Part shown: piece by piece, positions 29,368-40,452 of the stretch
Layout: the number at the start of each line of letters is the position of its first letter
How positions within the stretch are numbered: position 1 is the stretch's first letter
From: Diplonema japonicum
Taxonomy: Eukaryota; Euglenozoa; Diplonemea; Diplonemida; Diplonemidae
DNA: 64,000 nucleotides
NCBI GenBank assembly: GCA_964019335.1
Contig: OZ025654.1
Location: forward strand, 682,001-746,000
Direction of reading: 5' to 3'
Position numbers and translations under genes: made by a program
Notes under the pieces: generated by a model
What the model saw: the letters and a program-made list of their open reading frames with translations, nothing else
The model's database searches: none
What the model was told of the DNA's origin: nothing

Positions 29368-31796
29368 TTTCTTAAGACCTTCCCCACTGCTTGTTTTGGG
29401 TTAAAGGTGTGGAACATTTCTGCGGTGACCGGGGAGGAAAAAGAGTTGGGGGGGGGATGGAAAAAAAAAACGTGGCGGGGCGTGGGGGGGAAAGAAAAAT
29501 GAGGTAGGAAGAAAAGGGAGGCAAAAAAAAGGGGGAGGGGGGGAAATTTGAAGTGGGGGTAAAAATGAAATAAAAAAATTGGGGGAAACTAAAGAGAGAG
29601 AAAAGGGGGAGGGAGGAAAGGAAAATAAAAAAATAGAGAAAAAAAGGGGGGGGGGAAGGGAGGGAAAGGGGGAAGAGGTTGTTGGTTAGGCACAAGGGCG
29701 GCAGGAATGAGAAAATGGCTAATTTTTTACCCCTTTTTTTTCCCCCTCCCTTCTTTTCTTTTTCTTTTTCTTTTTCTTTTTCAAAAAAGATTTCAAAGAA
29801 ACGAAAAGAGAGAAGGGGAAAAAAAAGAAGAACTAGAACGGGGGGGGAAAAAAAAAGAGAAGAAGAAGAATAACAATAGTTAAAAAAAAAAAAAAAAGGC
29901 AAAACAGTTTCAGACCGCTTTTCTTTTTCTTTTTTGAAGAATGTCCTGGGAGGTAAGGAATAAACAAAGGAAAAAAGCGTGTTCCCCTTTTGGATATTCC
30001 CCCACTCCCCCTCGAAGACTGGAAAAAAAAGGGGGGGGGGGAGAAACTGTTATCCTTCTCTTCTTCTTCTCCTCTGCCAAAATCGTTTTAAATCCCGATT
30101 TCAAAGTGCCTATATCTTTTCTTTCCTTGGATAATGAAAGAGGGGGGAAATGATTTTTAAAAAAAAATACTAGAAAGGGGGTGGGGATTTCAACTCATAG
30201 TCTCTGGAACCTCAGGGCAAATGCACACTCCAGGGTTGTATTGTTTTAAATCTTTTTTTTAATTTTTGTATTTTGTTTTTGCCCTCTTTCAAGAAAAAAA
30301 AAACTCTCATTCCGGAGGGGGGGGGGGGGGGGGTTCCTCTCTTGTTTTGATCGAATGAAAGAGTAGCACTTTGTGTAACATACTCATAGCAGTAAAGAAT
30401 TTCTTTTGAAAATCAAAAAAACAAGAGAGCGAGAAACACACACACCACAACAGGAATAAGTGTTTTTCCCTTTTTTTTTTTTTTTTTAAAGTTTATTGAC
30501 CCAACTCCTCCCTTTTTTTTTTCTAGGTTGAATAAAAAAAAGCAGATGGGTTTCATAAAATACAGAGAAGAAAAAAAACCAAAAAGAGGGGGGGGGGGGG
30601 AATAGAAATTGAACCCACGTTTCTTCTCCCATTAAACCACATGCTACAATGACGGTTGAGTGATTTTCTTTTTTTTTTCTTTTCTTTTCTTTTTTTTTTT
30701 TCATCAACAAAAAAAAAGGAGGAAGAAATGGGGTGGTAGAGAGAAAGAGGGGGTTGGTCTCAGTTCTCCTCAACATGACACGTTTCTTTAGCACGTTCTT
30801 TTTTTTTTTTTTTTTTTTTTTCTCGCCTTTTTTTGTTTTTTTTTTTTTGTTCATTCTTTTTTTTTCTTTCTTTTCCTTTTTTTTTTTTTTTTTTGTTCCT
30901 TCTTTCGTCTTCCATTAAATGAAGAGTGAATACTGGGCCTAGGCAACAAGCGTAACCTTGCCTATGTCTACAAAAAAAAAAAAAAGAAAAAAAAGGGGGG
31001 AAAAAAAGGGGGATGGGAGGGAAACGTGTCCGTGCACCGTCGGTCTTAGAAACGGGGAAAAAAAAAAAGATTAAAAATTATCAAACATTTTACCGTTTGT
31101 TACCCTCCCTTTTTTTTTAAAATAAAATAAAAAAACACAAAAAAGAAGGAAGTGAAGTGAGACCCCGTCTCATCTTACGCCTTGTATCGTGTGTACCAAA
31201 AGAGAGGAAGGTACAGGTTGAGATGACCCTAATTTTGTTCCCTCCTTTTTTTTTTCTTTTTTTTTTCCGGAATGGAAAAAGAATAAAAAGGGGGGGGGGG
31301 TGGGAAGAGAGTATGAAAGTCACGTACTTTTAGTATCATGTTGCAGGCCTCTTTAAAAAAAAAAAGAAAAATGGAGGGGGCGGGGAGAAAAAAATTTAGG
31401 GAGGGAAACTAAGAATGAGGTAGGTAGGTGGTGGTAATTTTTTTTTTTGACTTCATTTTTCTTTTTATTGGGAAACGAGGAAATGGCATAATGACGGGGA
31501 ATAGGGGAGGGGGGAGGGGGAGAAGAGAGAGAGGGAGGGAGAAATACCCACACAAGAACGGGGGAAAAAAAAGGGAATAAATATTAGGCCTATTCGATCC
31601 TCCTTTTTTTTTTTTTTTTTTTTTCCCTCCCTTTTTTTTTCACGGTGTTCTAGATTGAGGTCAAATTTCTCATTTCCATTTTCTTCTCTTTCTTTTTTTT
31701 TTTTTTTTTTTTTCGATGACATTCTCCCGCGTTCCAGTCTTTCCGATGTCTAGGTGCCCCTCCCCATCTCCGTTGTCAAATTGTCAAATAGTACCA

Positions 31797-31832
<36 letters not shown>

Positions 31833-32411
31833 AGAAGAAGAAAAAGAAGATGGTTAAAGTGAGAACATCATAAAAGACAGAAGTAGCCAGCTCTTCTTGT
31901 TGTGTGTTTTTTTTTCTTCTTGTATATTTATCGCTCATTTCTCGACTCGACACATGGAGTGGTGGGGGAGGGGTCACTATTTAACGTTCGTGCGTCTGAT
32001 TTTAAATTCCCGACCGGAGGGAGAGTTGTCATCCATTCTTTTTTTTTTTTCATTTTAATATTGCTCCTCCGCTTAAAAGAAGAAAAAACTAAGTTAAACA
32101 CGGATCTCGCGCAGACTCTCAAAAAAAAAAAAAAAAAAAAAGAAACATTTAACAAAAAAAAGGGGGTGGCAGCCAGATTAAACAGGTAGGGGAAGAGAGG
32201 AAAAGGGAATCAAATAACTAACACAAGCAGGGAGGGGGGAAAAAAAGGGGGGGAAGGTGAACCAGGAAGAAAAAAAAAAAGAAAAAAAAAAAAAAAAGAG
32301 GAAATGAGGTCTCGTGTCCAGAATCATGGTTCATGCATCAGGGCCGGTAGAAACCTTACACTTTTTTTTTTTTTTTTTTTTTCTTCTTTTTTTCTTCCCC
32401 AAATACCTTCT

Positions 32412-32450
<39 letters not shown>

Positions 32451-32569
32451 CCCTTACCCTTTTATTCCATCTTTTCCTACTTCTCCCTCTTTCTTTTTCT
32501 TGTCGTCTCTGATATTACTTTTCCGAGTGAGCTCACTATAGCTTGTTTAAAAAATTAAATAATTATATA
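29368..32569. other. Gene-free low-complexity stretch (first half of the 8 kb desert)
   Basis: Almost wholly A, T, G or C runs and purine/pyrimidine blocks. Possible relics of tRNA-type sequence occur near 30185-30240 and 30605-30665 on the minus strand (A-box-like TAGCATGTGG, B-box-like GGGTTCAATTTC), but no cloverleaf folds. No protein-coding frame is credible. Confidence 0.55.
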
Positions 32570-34046
32570 AAGGGGCCCCCTGAATAATCCCTTTATTTGG
32601 GCAGTGGAGGGGGTGTTAGGGCTCCAAAAAAAAAGAATTATTTGGAATACACTTATTTGGGTTGTACTTATTTGGGCTGGGGGGCCTGCCACATGGAAAG
32701 CAGGGAGCGGGGCTTAGAGCACTTCGGAAATCTTAACATGCCAAATCGTGCCAAGACTTTTTTCATGCCCTTTTTTTTTCCAAGGGAAATTTTAACAGTT
32801 TTTCTCCCAGGCTGTGGAGAACCCACAAACGTTGCAGACAAACCGCCTGGTTTTGGCGTTAGGTGGTTGCTGGGAGGTTGCGGGGGTCTGAGAGGCTTGA
32901 GAAACTGTCAGGTCTTGGGAGGCTGCTGGAGTCTCATCAGGTGTAGTGTCCATTGTAACACCTGCAACAACGTTCTGCTGCACTGTCTAAACTTTGCTAA
33001 GTGCCCTTAGCTGTATGGCCTCCTCGGAACTACCTGGAAGGTAGCCGTGAGATCGCATATAGCTAAAGGTGTTGAGCAGTTGCATGACCTTTCTCATGTG
33101 CTTGCCCTACCCACAGTGCCACGTTGACTCGGCACTCTGCTGCAGTCATCAACGTCCCACCTCGGCTGCTTGGGGCATGCCACAGCCCCCCTTAACCCCT
33201 CAAAATGGCGAGAAGCAGCCTCACAATACATACTTTTCCTTTTCAATCGATTGTTATATTTGTACTAATAAAATATAGCGTGCACGATGGCACTGATCAA
33301 GCGACTGGCACCTTCTGAAGAAGGGCCTCCCACGTCTGCTGGGTTGAGCAGAGGATGCCCCAGGGCAGCCGTTCCAGTCTGATCATGTCACACTATAATA
33401 TATTTCTCATCTTCTAGAAGAAAATGGGGTTTTTTGCCCTCATGGCTCACTGGGCCAGCACTCTTACTTGTGTAAGCAGCCTCACAATACTGCCAGTGGG
33501 CTACGACACAGCTTTGGGATCTTGCTCAGGAATGGAATATTGACATTGTGGGCCATGAAACAAAGCAAATACTGGATAAGTTGTCAACACATGAATGCAC
33601 TGCCCTTCCGGCAACGCAGAAGCACCCAGGCCACCCACAAGCGCCTTTGAACTAAGTGGTTCTGTGAAATTTTGAACCGTTCATCACAAACCAGCTAGCT
33701 TCTTGCGAAAAATAGTCCCCCACAATAACCCCCAGGTGCCAAACCCTGTGGTCCCTGTTCAAAATGCAAAGGAATTGCTCGTAAGTGCCCAAAACCAGGT
33801 GAAAATCGACTTTTTGGTCAAAAAAGGGGTGTCATAATGGGTTAGGTAGGCTAGTACCCTGCACAGGCATAACTGAGAAAAGCCCATTGCACGACTACCA
33901 TGTGACCCCCCCCACCCTGGTCCCCAAAAAAAAAAAGGGTTGGGAATTATTTGGGAAATTTGGAGTGGAAAAATCCCCAAAAAAAAAAGAATTATTTGGG
34001 AAAAAACACATTATTTGGGAGGGAATTATTCAGGCCCCCCCTTTAA
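32570..34046. mobile_element. 1.47 kb DNA-transposon-like element with terminal inverted repeats
   Basis: The left end (32567-32600) reads AAGGGGCCCCCTGAATAATC then CCTTTATTTGGG. The right end (34009-34046), read inward on the minus strand, gives AAGGGGGGGCCTGAATAATT then CCCTCCCAAATAATG. About 22 of the outer 25 bases match. TTAA lies at the right edge (34043-34046) and ATAA at the left (32567-32570), compatible with a decayed TTAA target duplication. Subterminal copies of TTATTTGGG occur three times on the left and about four times on the right, like transposase-binding arrays. The interior differs from the surroundings in its ordinary base composition. The only suggestive frame is minus-strand 32983-32792, ending RRFVCNVCGFSTAWEKNC, zinc-finger-like. 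No transposase is recognised, so it is probably non-autonomous. Confidence 0.6.
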
Positions 34047-34048
34047 TT

Positions 34049-34285
34049 ACCGGATTTGTACTTTATATTGTTATGTGAAAAGTCCCAAATTGGGCAAAAG
34101 AAAATTCGAAAAAGGTACATAATATTTACAGAACACCATTAAAACAGAACATACCAAACGTGACTTTGATTTTAATGGGGCCTCCCAAGTTGGGTCCAAA
34201 ATCCGAAAAAGGTACATAATTTATACAGTACACTCAATTCCCAGACCATTATTACAACTGAACAATATAAATACAAATCCGGTAT
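34049..34285. repeat. 237-bp inverted-repeat segment beside the TIR element
   Basis: TACCGGATTTGTACTTTATA at 34049 is matched in inverse by 34262-34285 (AACAATATAAATACAAATCC then GGTA), with one base of slippage. Inside, two direct copies of GAAAAAGGTACATAAT (about 34109 and 34205) occur. It may be a MITE or an inner part of a larger palindromic element. Confidence 0.5.
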
Positions 34286-34482
34286 ATTAAATACTATTCG
34301 GAATCTGTGAAGTAATTTCAGATTTGCGCATAAAAACCACTTTCCTACCGCCAAAGAATAGCTCAACCGTCCTCGCGGTCCATAATTAACCAAAAAAGAG
34401 CCCTTTAAGCTAAAACGTGGAACCTTGGGGTAACGGTGCAGCCATTGCTTGTTGGAAGAAAAATAGTTTTTCTTTTTCTTCC

Positions 34483-34514
<32 letters not shown>

Positions 34515-34596
34515 TTTGCGGGCTGAAAACATTAAAAAATAAATTATAAAAAATAAGGTGCAGATGTGGTCTTTTTTTCTTCCTTCCCCTCCCCCT

Positions 34597-34635
<39 letters not shown>

Positions 34636-36138
34636 GTAAAAGAAAGAAAGAAAGAAAGAAAAGTCTCGATTTAAAAAAAAAAAAAAAAAAAAAAAAGCAA
34701 AAAGAAAAAGAAATTACAACCGAGAAAGCTAACGATTCGGGAAGGAAAAAAGAAAAGAAGTGAATTTCAGCACTTTTTTTTTTTTTTTTTTGTACTAAGA
34801 ATTACCCTTTTTTTTTTTAAAGTGAACGAGGTAAAAAAAAAAAAAAAAAAAAAAAAAACTTTGGAAGAAAAAAAAAGGAAGGGGAGGGGGAAAAAAAAAA
34901 GAAAAGGCATCTGAACATCCTTACCATACTATGAAAGAAGATTTTAGTTGATGTTGTTTGTAAGCGCATTGTGGGGGATTCACCTGTATAAAGAGATAAG
35001 CCCACTCAATGCCTTGCACTTCCATAGCCTCTCTTTTTATTTTCCACCGCATTTCTTTTTTATTGCAACCCACGTGTTCAAGCCAAAATAAATGTGTTTA
35101 GTGGGTACTTTAAATTTCGCATTCCATCAGAGTAATTCTTTCATTCAAAGATTCTTGCTGAGTGCCGTAACACACTTTGAAGTGCCTGCATATGAAAGCA
35201 ACAGCAAAACTCTTTTATTTTTTTATGAAGGGGGTAGGTGGGAGGGGAGATTAGCACTAGCGCCAGAAACAGGTATTTGTTTCTTTTCTTTCTTTTTATT
35301 TTTATATTTTTTTTTACTCCCCCCCCTTTTTCCTAGTTGTTTTCCGCGATACCTCCTGACCTGCTACCCTTTCTTCGCTTCCCTCTTTTTTTTTTTCTTT
35401 TTTTTTCCCCCTCTCTTTTTTTTTCCTACTCACACCCCCCTACAAAACAGGAAAAAAAAAAATCCTTCAGAAAAAAAAGGGGGGGGGAAAGAGATAAAAT
35501 TTAAAAAAAAAAAACCAAAGATGAGTAAAGGGGGAAGCATCGAGCAGGGAAAACTCTGGTGGTAAGAAAAGAAAGTGGGGAGAGAGTGGTGTTTTTCTTA
35601 AAATAAAAATCTGACAAATAACTGGGTAGAACTGGGTGAAAAATTCTTTTTTTTTTTTTAAAAAAAAAAAAAGGCTTTTGTTTTTTTTTTTTCTTTGTTT
35701 CACTTCATGGTTTCTTTTTGATGGGGACCCTCCCTTAAAAAAACTTTACGAAAAAAAAAAAAGAAAACAAGGAGGGAAAGGGGGTCTTCAGTACACGTTA
35801 CCATACACTTTATAGAACCCCAGTATCAGTGAAGGGAAGGGACAAAGAAGGATATAAAAGTTTTTTTAAAGAAAAAAATTACCTCAAGTCGAGCCTTTAT
35901 TGCCCTGGCTCTTTTAGTCTGTTCTTTTTTTTTTCTTTTTTTTTTCCAAAAAAAACTTCTTTTGATGGCCTTCCTTTTTTTTTTGAGTTGGGGGGACGGG
36001 GGGGTTTAGAGGACAAGGTACAACTGGGGAGGGGTTCTTTTTCTTTTTTGTTTTTTTTTTTTTTTTTTTCCCCCTTAGGAAAAAAAAACAAAAATAGAAA
36101 GGTGGAGGGAGCAAAAAAAAAAAATAATAGAACACGTG

Positions 36139-36177
<39 letters not shown>

Positions 36178-37450
36178 TTACTCTCTTTCTTACTTGAAAT
36201 TAATATTTGGAAGAAAAAAAAAAAAGAAAAAAAAATAGCTAGTGGGGGGAGGCCCCAACTCAAGCGAACACCTAAATGGAAATATTTAAAAAAAAAAAAA
36301 ATGTTACATAGTCGCCTCCTCGGCGCGGTTTGTGACCTTTCCTCTGGCAGGTTTCTTTTTGTTCCCCTCGCCCTCGCTGCAATTCACTTACGGGGAAATC
36401 AACACACACACAAAAAAAAAAAGAACTTCTTTTTTTTTAAAAACTTTCTTTTCTCTCAAACCGAAAAGTTTGCACGGGGATTCTTTTCTTCCTTTTTGTC
36501 CCCCCCCTTTTTTTCCCCCTCGTTCTTTTTTTTTTTTTTTTTCTTTCGTTTTTCTTTTTTTCCCGTTTTCCCTTTGGATAGAAATAAATTCAAGGCCCGT
36601 TAACAGAGTAGCAGTTGGTGGAGGGTATTTTTTTTTTTTTATTTTGGTTTTTTTTTTTTTTTTTTCTTTCAATTATTTCATTTTCTTTCCTTTTTTATTT
36701 GTCAAACTTGTTTGATTGTGCCATTTCTTCTTTTTTTTTTTTTTTTTCTTTTTTTTTTTTATGTTTCCCAATTAAGTGTCCGGTCACTGAACTTTTGCAA
36801 AGGAAAGAGAAAAGGGGAGTAGTGGGAGTGGGGGGGGGAAAAAAGAATGGGATGTGGAAAAAGAGAAAAAAGGAATACGGATGCAGGAGAAAAAAAAAAA
36901 CAAACAAAAAAAAAAAAAGAAAGAGGGGAAACAGGAGGGAATAACAAAAAGAAAAGGGACAGTGGGGAAATAAATCAATAAGAAATCCAGACCGAGAATA
37001 GGAAAGGTGCGACCAACGCCGCAGAGGGGGGAGGGTAAAGGGGAATGAACAAAACAACAACACAAAGAAAGGGAACAAAGAGTATGTATGAGGAATGAAA
37101 AAGGGAGGGGGAACAAGACTTTCTTTTTTTTTTTGTTTCGTTCCTATTCTGATCCTCCCCCTCCCCTTCTTTTCCCCTCAAAAAAATCACTTTCCGCACT
37201 TAAAAAAAAGTCCCAGAGTTTTTGTTTTCTCTTTTTTTTTTCCTTTTTTTTTTTTTTAAAAAGCTTTCTCTGTTCGCTATGATGGCTTTTCTAAGAAACT
37301 GTTTTAGAAAAAAAAAGAAAAAAAAATTGGGGGGGAAAGGTGTCAAGCAAAAAAAACGAAAAAGAAAAAAAAGAGATCAAAAACTCTGCGGACCAATGCA
37401 TGAAAGGAGCAAAAAAAAAAAAAAAAAAAAAATAATGAGGGGAATCACGT
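34286..37450. other. Gene-free low-complexity stretch (second half of the desert)
   Basis: Very long A, T, C and G runs, for example 36138-36174 (T). The only recognisable item is a diverged SINE-like copy at 34946-35013. Phe-, Lys- and Pro-rich frames are artefacts. Confidence 0.55.
34946..35013 (+). mobile_element. SINE-like retroposon, copy S5 (5' half, diverged)
   Basis: GTTGATGTTGTTTGTAAGCG, GGGATTCACCTGTATAAAG and GATAAGCCCACTCAATGCC align with the copy at 3.06 kb. No poly(A) tail is left. Confidence 0.4.
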
Positions 37451-40297
37451 TCACGGAATGGCGGATCTAGCTGTACTGTAGACCATGTTGGTATGGCCTC
37501 CACCACAACGTTGGTTCAAGTTGCCCGCGCAAGGAAGGTAGCACCTGGTGGAGTGGGTGGGTGTGGTGGGTAACGAGTGACCACAGAAGCATTGGGTGCT
37601 GAACTGTAGTCCTGCATAGGCATAACCCTTTGAGGCACACATGCCAATGCAGTACCCCACTGTCATGTAGGCGTCATCCTTCGCATGGTAGGGGAGAGTC
37701 CTTGCATTGGCATTATCTTCGTAGCACCCCAACGGCTCCAGTGGTGCGGGCGGTGCTGTAGAGTAGACAGAGTTCCTGTGCCCAGCACCACACAGCTGCT
37801 TCGCGTTCCCTGTGCACTCCATGAAGCACTCCGTCTCTGCCTTGAGTGGGAAGGTCACAGTGTTTAACGTGTTGCCGCAGAAGCACTCCTGTGAGAACTG
37901 CAGCCCAGCATACGCAAACCCTGCAGCCGCACACCTCTCGACGCAGACCTCGATTGTCAGCCCCACAGAGTCAGCGTGGATCTTCGTGGGCAGCATCCTC
38001 GGGTTCTTGTCCTCGTAGCATCCCAGGTAGACCAGCGGCTGTGTCACCACAACCTTGTACACAGAGCTCCTGTGGTACCCTCCGCACATCTCCGACGGTG
38101 CGCCCTTGCATGTGTAGTTGCACTTAGGCTCTTCGATAAGGTCGTTAGCGTCCAGTGTGTTCCCGCACCAGCACTCCTTGCCGTATTGCACGCCTGCGTA
38201 CACGAACCCGTGCGCCTGGCATTCCACGTTGCACAGCTCGATGGACATGGTGGAAGGCTCGTCGCGCACCAAGAACGGCAGCTTCCTCGCGTTCACATCA
38301 TCTGCGTAGCACCCCTGGTAGTTGGGGAGGAACGCAGGAGGGGCAGGCGTGTCAGGTGCAGGTGTTTCAGGTGCGGAGGTCGCATTCTCGTGTGTCTTGA
38401 AGGCGGACACGCGGAGGACGTCGCCGCAGATCTCATTGCCGTCACCCGCGCATGGCATGGCGCATTCGGAGTCGTGCACACGAAGATCATCGCTCCTCTC
38501 AATCAGACCTCCGCAGAAGCATTCCACAGCGTACTGCAAACCTGCGAAAGAGTACCCCTCGCCCTTGCACAAGGTCTTGCACTTGACAATAGTCATGTCG
38601 TTCGCATCGGGCATCCTGTGGTTGAGGATCCTGTCGTGGATGGTCTCCAAGAAGCAACCCACGTAGTCGGGGTCAGCGTGCGTAGGAGCAGGAGTGTCAG
38701 GAGCCGGAGTGTCGGGAGCAGGTGTGTCAGGAGCAGGTGTGTCAGGAGCAGGAGTGTCGGGTGCAGGTGTGTCGGGAGCAGGTGTGTCGGGAGCAGGAGT
38801 GTCAGGAGCAGGAGTGTCGGGAGCAGGTGTGTCAGGAGCAGGAGTGTCAGGAGCCGGAGTGTCGGGAGCAGGAGTGTCGGGAGCAGGAGTGTCGGGAGCA
38901 GGAGTGTCGGGAGCAGGAGTGTCAGGAGCCGGAGTGTCGGGAGCAGGAGTGTCGGGAGCAGGAGTGTCGGGAGCAGGAGTGTCGGGAGCAGGAGTGTCGG
39001 GAGCAGGAGTGTCGGGAGCGGCAGTGGGCTCAGCAGTTGGCACAGCGGTGTCAGGTGCGGTAGTCGGCTCAGCGGTGTCCGGAACAGGGGTGTACGGGAG
39101 CTTCACAAAAGTCCTCTCACGCCTGCTCCCCTCATCCTTGACCCAAACAGGCATCTCGTCTGGGACGTACCAGTGCCTCCACACCTGAGACGTCGAAAGG
39201 GTCTCAAGATACCTGATACGAAGCCCATCGTTGGAGCCAGAGAGGGCCTTGATCTTGATGAGAGTCACGTCGTCCCCAACAAAGCTAGTGCTGTAAGTGA
39301 AGTATTTGACCTGGCTGGAAGACAATCCACTGAAAGTGTACTTTGAAAGCCCGCTGGCGAAGATCTGGAACTGGAAGGAGTCGGTGGAGCCGGAGCCGCT
39401 ACCCGAATGAACAGTAAGACGGATGTGAAGGTCGGTAACGGGCGTTAGGGTAGCTGGGGCGGCAGTAGGGGCGGCAGTGGAAGGAAGGCCAGGGGGGAAG
39501 GTGGAGGGGGCGTTGGTTTCCTGTTCGAGGTAGAGAACCTTTAACTTCTTGTCGTTCTCATTCTTGAGCCAGTAAGGGGACACACCATACGGAAGAGCCT
39601 TCCAGTAGAGACCACCACGGAGCACTTCGACATACTCGACACGGAGCCCGTCGCCGGCGCTGTTGGGCGCGATGAGGTCAATGCGGACGAGGTCCTCGGC
39701 AGGGAAAGGACATGGCACGGAGTAGGAGGTGAGGGTGTTTCGCCCGAGGTTGCCGAACACTGGCCCGTCGATAACCTCCGAGTTGGAGTAGAACTTCCAG
39801 TTGAAGCTGCTGCTGGAAGAGGCGTACTGCTCGTCAGCTGTCTTGATGCGCACGGTGAGCGCGTCAGTAGGCGGTGCGGGTGTGAAGTTTGAGCGGTAGG
39901 TCCTGGCCGACGTGGATTTGATCCAGTGCGGGAAGTTTACAGCGTCCTTCCAAGTCCACCATGACCCGTCGGTCATCTGAACTTCGAAGGACTCAACCTT
40001 GATACCATCTGACCCCGGTGTCTGCACGTAGACGTAGCTCGCCGCCTCTGGAGCGATGGGGCTGTACAGATCGATTACTCTCGTCTCGTCCCTCAGGAAG
40101 TTCGTCGGGTGAGGCGTCAGCTCGTAACTGTCCACGGCGTCCTTCACCTTGAAGATGAAGTTACCCGCCGATTCGGCGAACTTCTGGTCGTAGATCTTGA
40201 TCCTGATCCTCATGGTCACAGTTGCTGTGGGACCAAGGTCAGCACCCTGCACAGCACATAGCATGCAGAGCATATAAAGTGGGAGTGGGATTTTCAT
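37451..40297 (-). CDS. Secreted multidomain protein: beta-sandwich repeats, DTPAP linker, four WSC domains
   Basis: A 948-residue protein with signal peptide (LPLYMLCMLCAVQG). Residues ~25-410 hold three similar ~120-residue units (TVTMRIRIKIYD, LTVRIKTADEQ, LHIRLTVHSG; each with a GDGLRVEYVE/NDGLRIRYLE-type strand and a later W) resembling PLAT/LH2-like beta-sandwiches. Residues ~415-550 are about two dozen DTPAP pentads encoded by a 15-bp minisatellite (38690-39020). Four WSC domains follow, each with YxGCF/Y, an AGLQY/F block, CFCG or CWCG and C-x-G-x-x-x-x-C-G. WSC domains bind carbohydrate in fungal stress sensors and many protist proteins. No C-terminal transmembrane segment is seen, so it is probably secreted or wall/matrix-associated. 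Cell-surface glycan binding is the likely role. Confidence 0.82.
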   Translation of the reverse strand: MKIPLPLYMLCMLCAVQGADLGPTATVTMRIRIKIYDQKFAESAGNFIFKVKDAVDSYELTPHPTNFLRDETRVIDLYSPIAPEAASYVYVQTPGSDGIKVESFEVQMTDGSWWTWKDAVNFPHWIKSTSARTYRSNFTPAPPTDALTVRIKTADEQYASSSSSFNWKFYSNSEVIDGPVFGNLGRNTLTSYSVPCPFPAEDLVRIDLIAPNSAGDGLRVEYVEVLRGGLYWKALPYGVSPYWLKNENDKKLKVLYLEQETNAPSTFPPGLPSTAAPTAAPATLTPVTDLHIRLTVHSGSGSGSTDSFQFQIFASGLSKYTFSGLSSSQVKYFTYSTSFVGDDVTLIKIKALSGSNDGLRIRYLETLSTSQVWRHWYVPDEMPVWVKDEGSRRERTFVKLPYTPVPDTAEPTTAPDTAVPTAEPTAAPDTPAPDTPAPDTPAPDTPAPDTPAPDTPAPDTPAPDTPAPDTPAPDTPAPDTPAPDTPAPDTPAPDTPAPDTPAPDTPAPDTPAPDTPAPDTPAPDTPAPDTPAPDTPAPTHADPDYVGCFLETIHDRILNHRMPDANDMTIVKCKTLCKGEGYSFAGLQYAVECFCGGLIERSDDLRVHDSECAMPCAGDGNEICGDVLRVSAFKTHENATSAPETPAPDTPAPPAFLPNYQGCYADDVNARKLPFLVRDEPSTMSIELCNVECQAHGFVYAGVQYGKECWCGNTLDANDLIEEPKCNYTCKGAPSEMCGGYHRSSVYKVVVTQPLVYLGCYEDKNPRMLPTKIHADSVGLTIEVCVERCAAAGFAYAGLQFSQECFCGNTLNTVTFPLKAETECFMECTGNAKQLCGAGHRNSVYSTAPPAPLEPLGCYEDNANARTLPYHAKDDAYMTVGYCIGMCASKGYAYAGLQFSTQCFCGHSLPTTPTHSTRCYLPCAGNLNQRCGGGHTNMVYSTARSAIP
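38690..39020 (-). repeat. 15-bp minisatellite encoding DTPAP
   Basis: More than twenty tandem copies of GGAGCAGGAGTGTCG-type units (plus strand), differing at a few wobble positions. It remains in frame and codes for the Pro/Thr linker of the WSC protein. Confidence 0.9.
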
Positions 40298-40452
40298 CGT
40301 GTTTTTTATTTTTTATTGTATATCCTTCAGCGGGTAATATGGCGTGTCTGAGAGAAAAAGGAGACAAGAAGAACAACAGGAGGAGGGGGGAGAATAAAAA
40401 GGGAGAAGGAAATTTGGAAAGTCCCCTGTAAAAGAGATTTATTTTTCTTTTT

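Noticed and set aside
35829-37199. Open frames rich in Phe, Lys or Pro in the desert
   Set aside because: They consist of homopolymer runs with no conserved motif and overlap one another in several frames.
38690-39020. CRISPR-like regular repeat array
   Set aside because: Units are directly adjacent 15-mers without unique spacers and encode DTPAP in frame. It is a coding minisatellite in a eukaryotic gene.
37976-39346. 456-codon open frame on the plus strand, Arg/Ser/Val-rich
   Set aside because: It is the antisense of the WSC gene. The repeated RSRSVGS text is the reverse of the DTPAP minisatellite, and it has no domain of its own.
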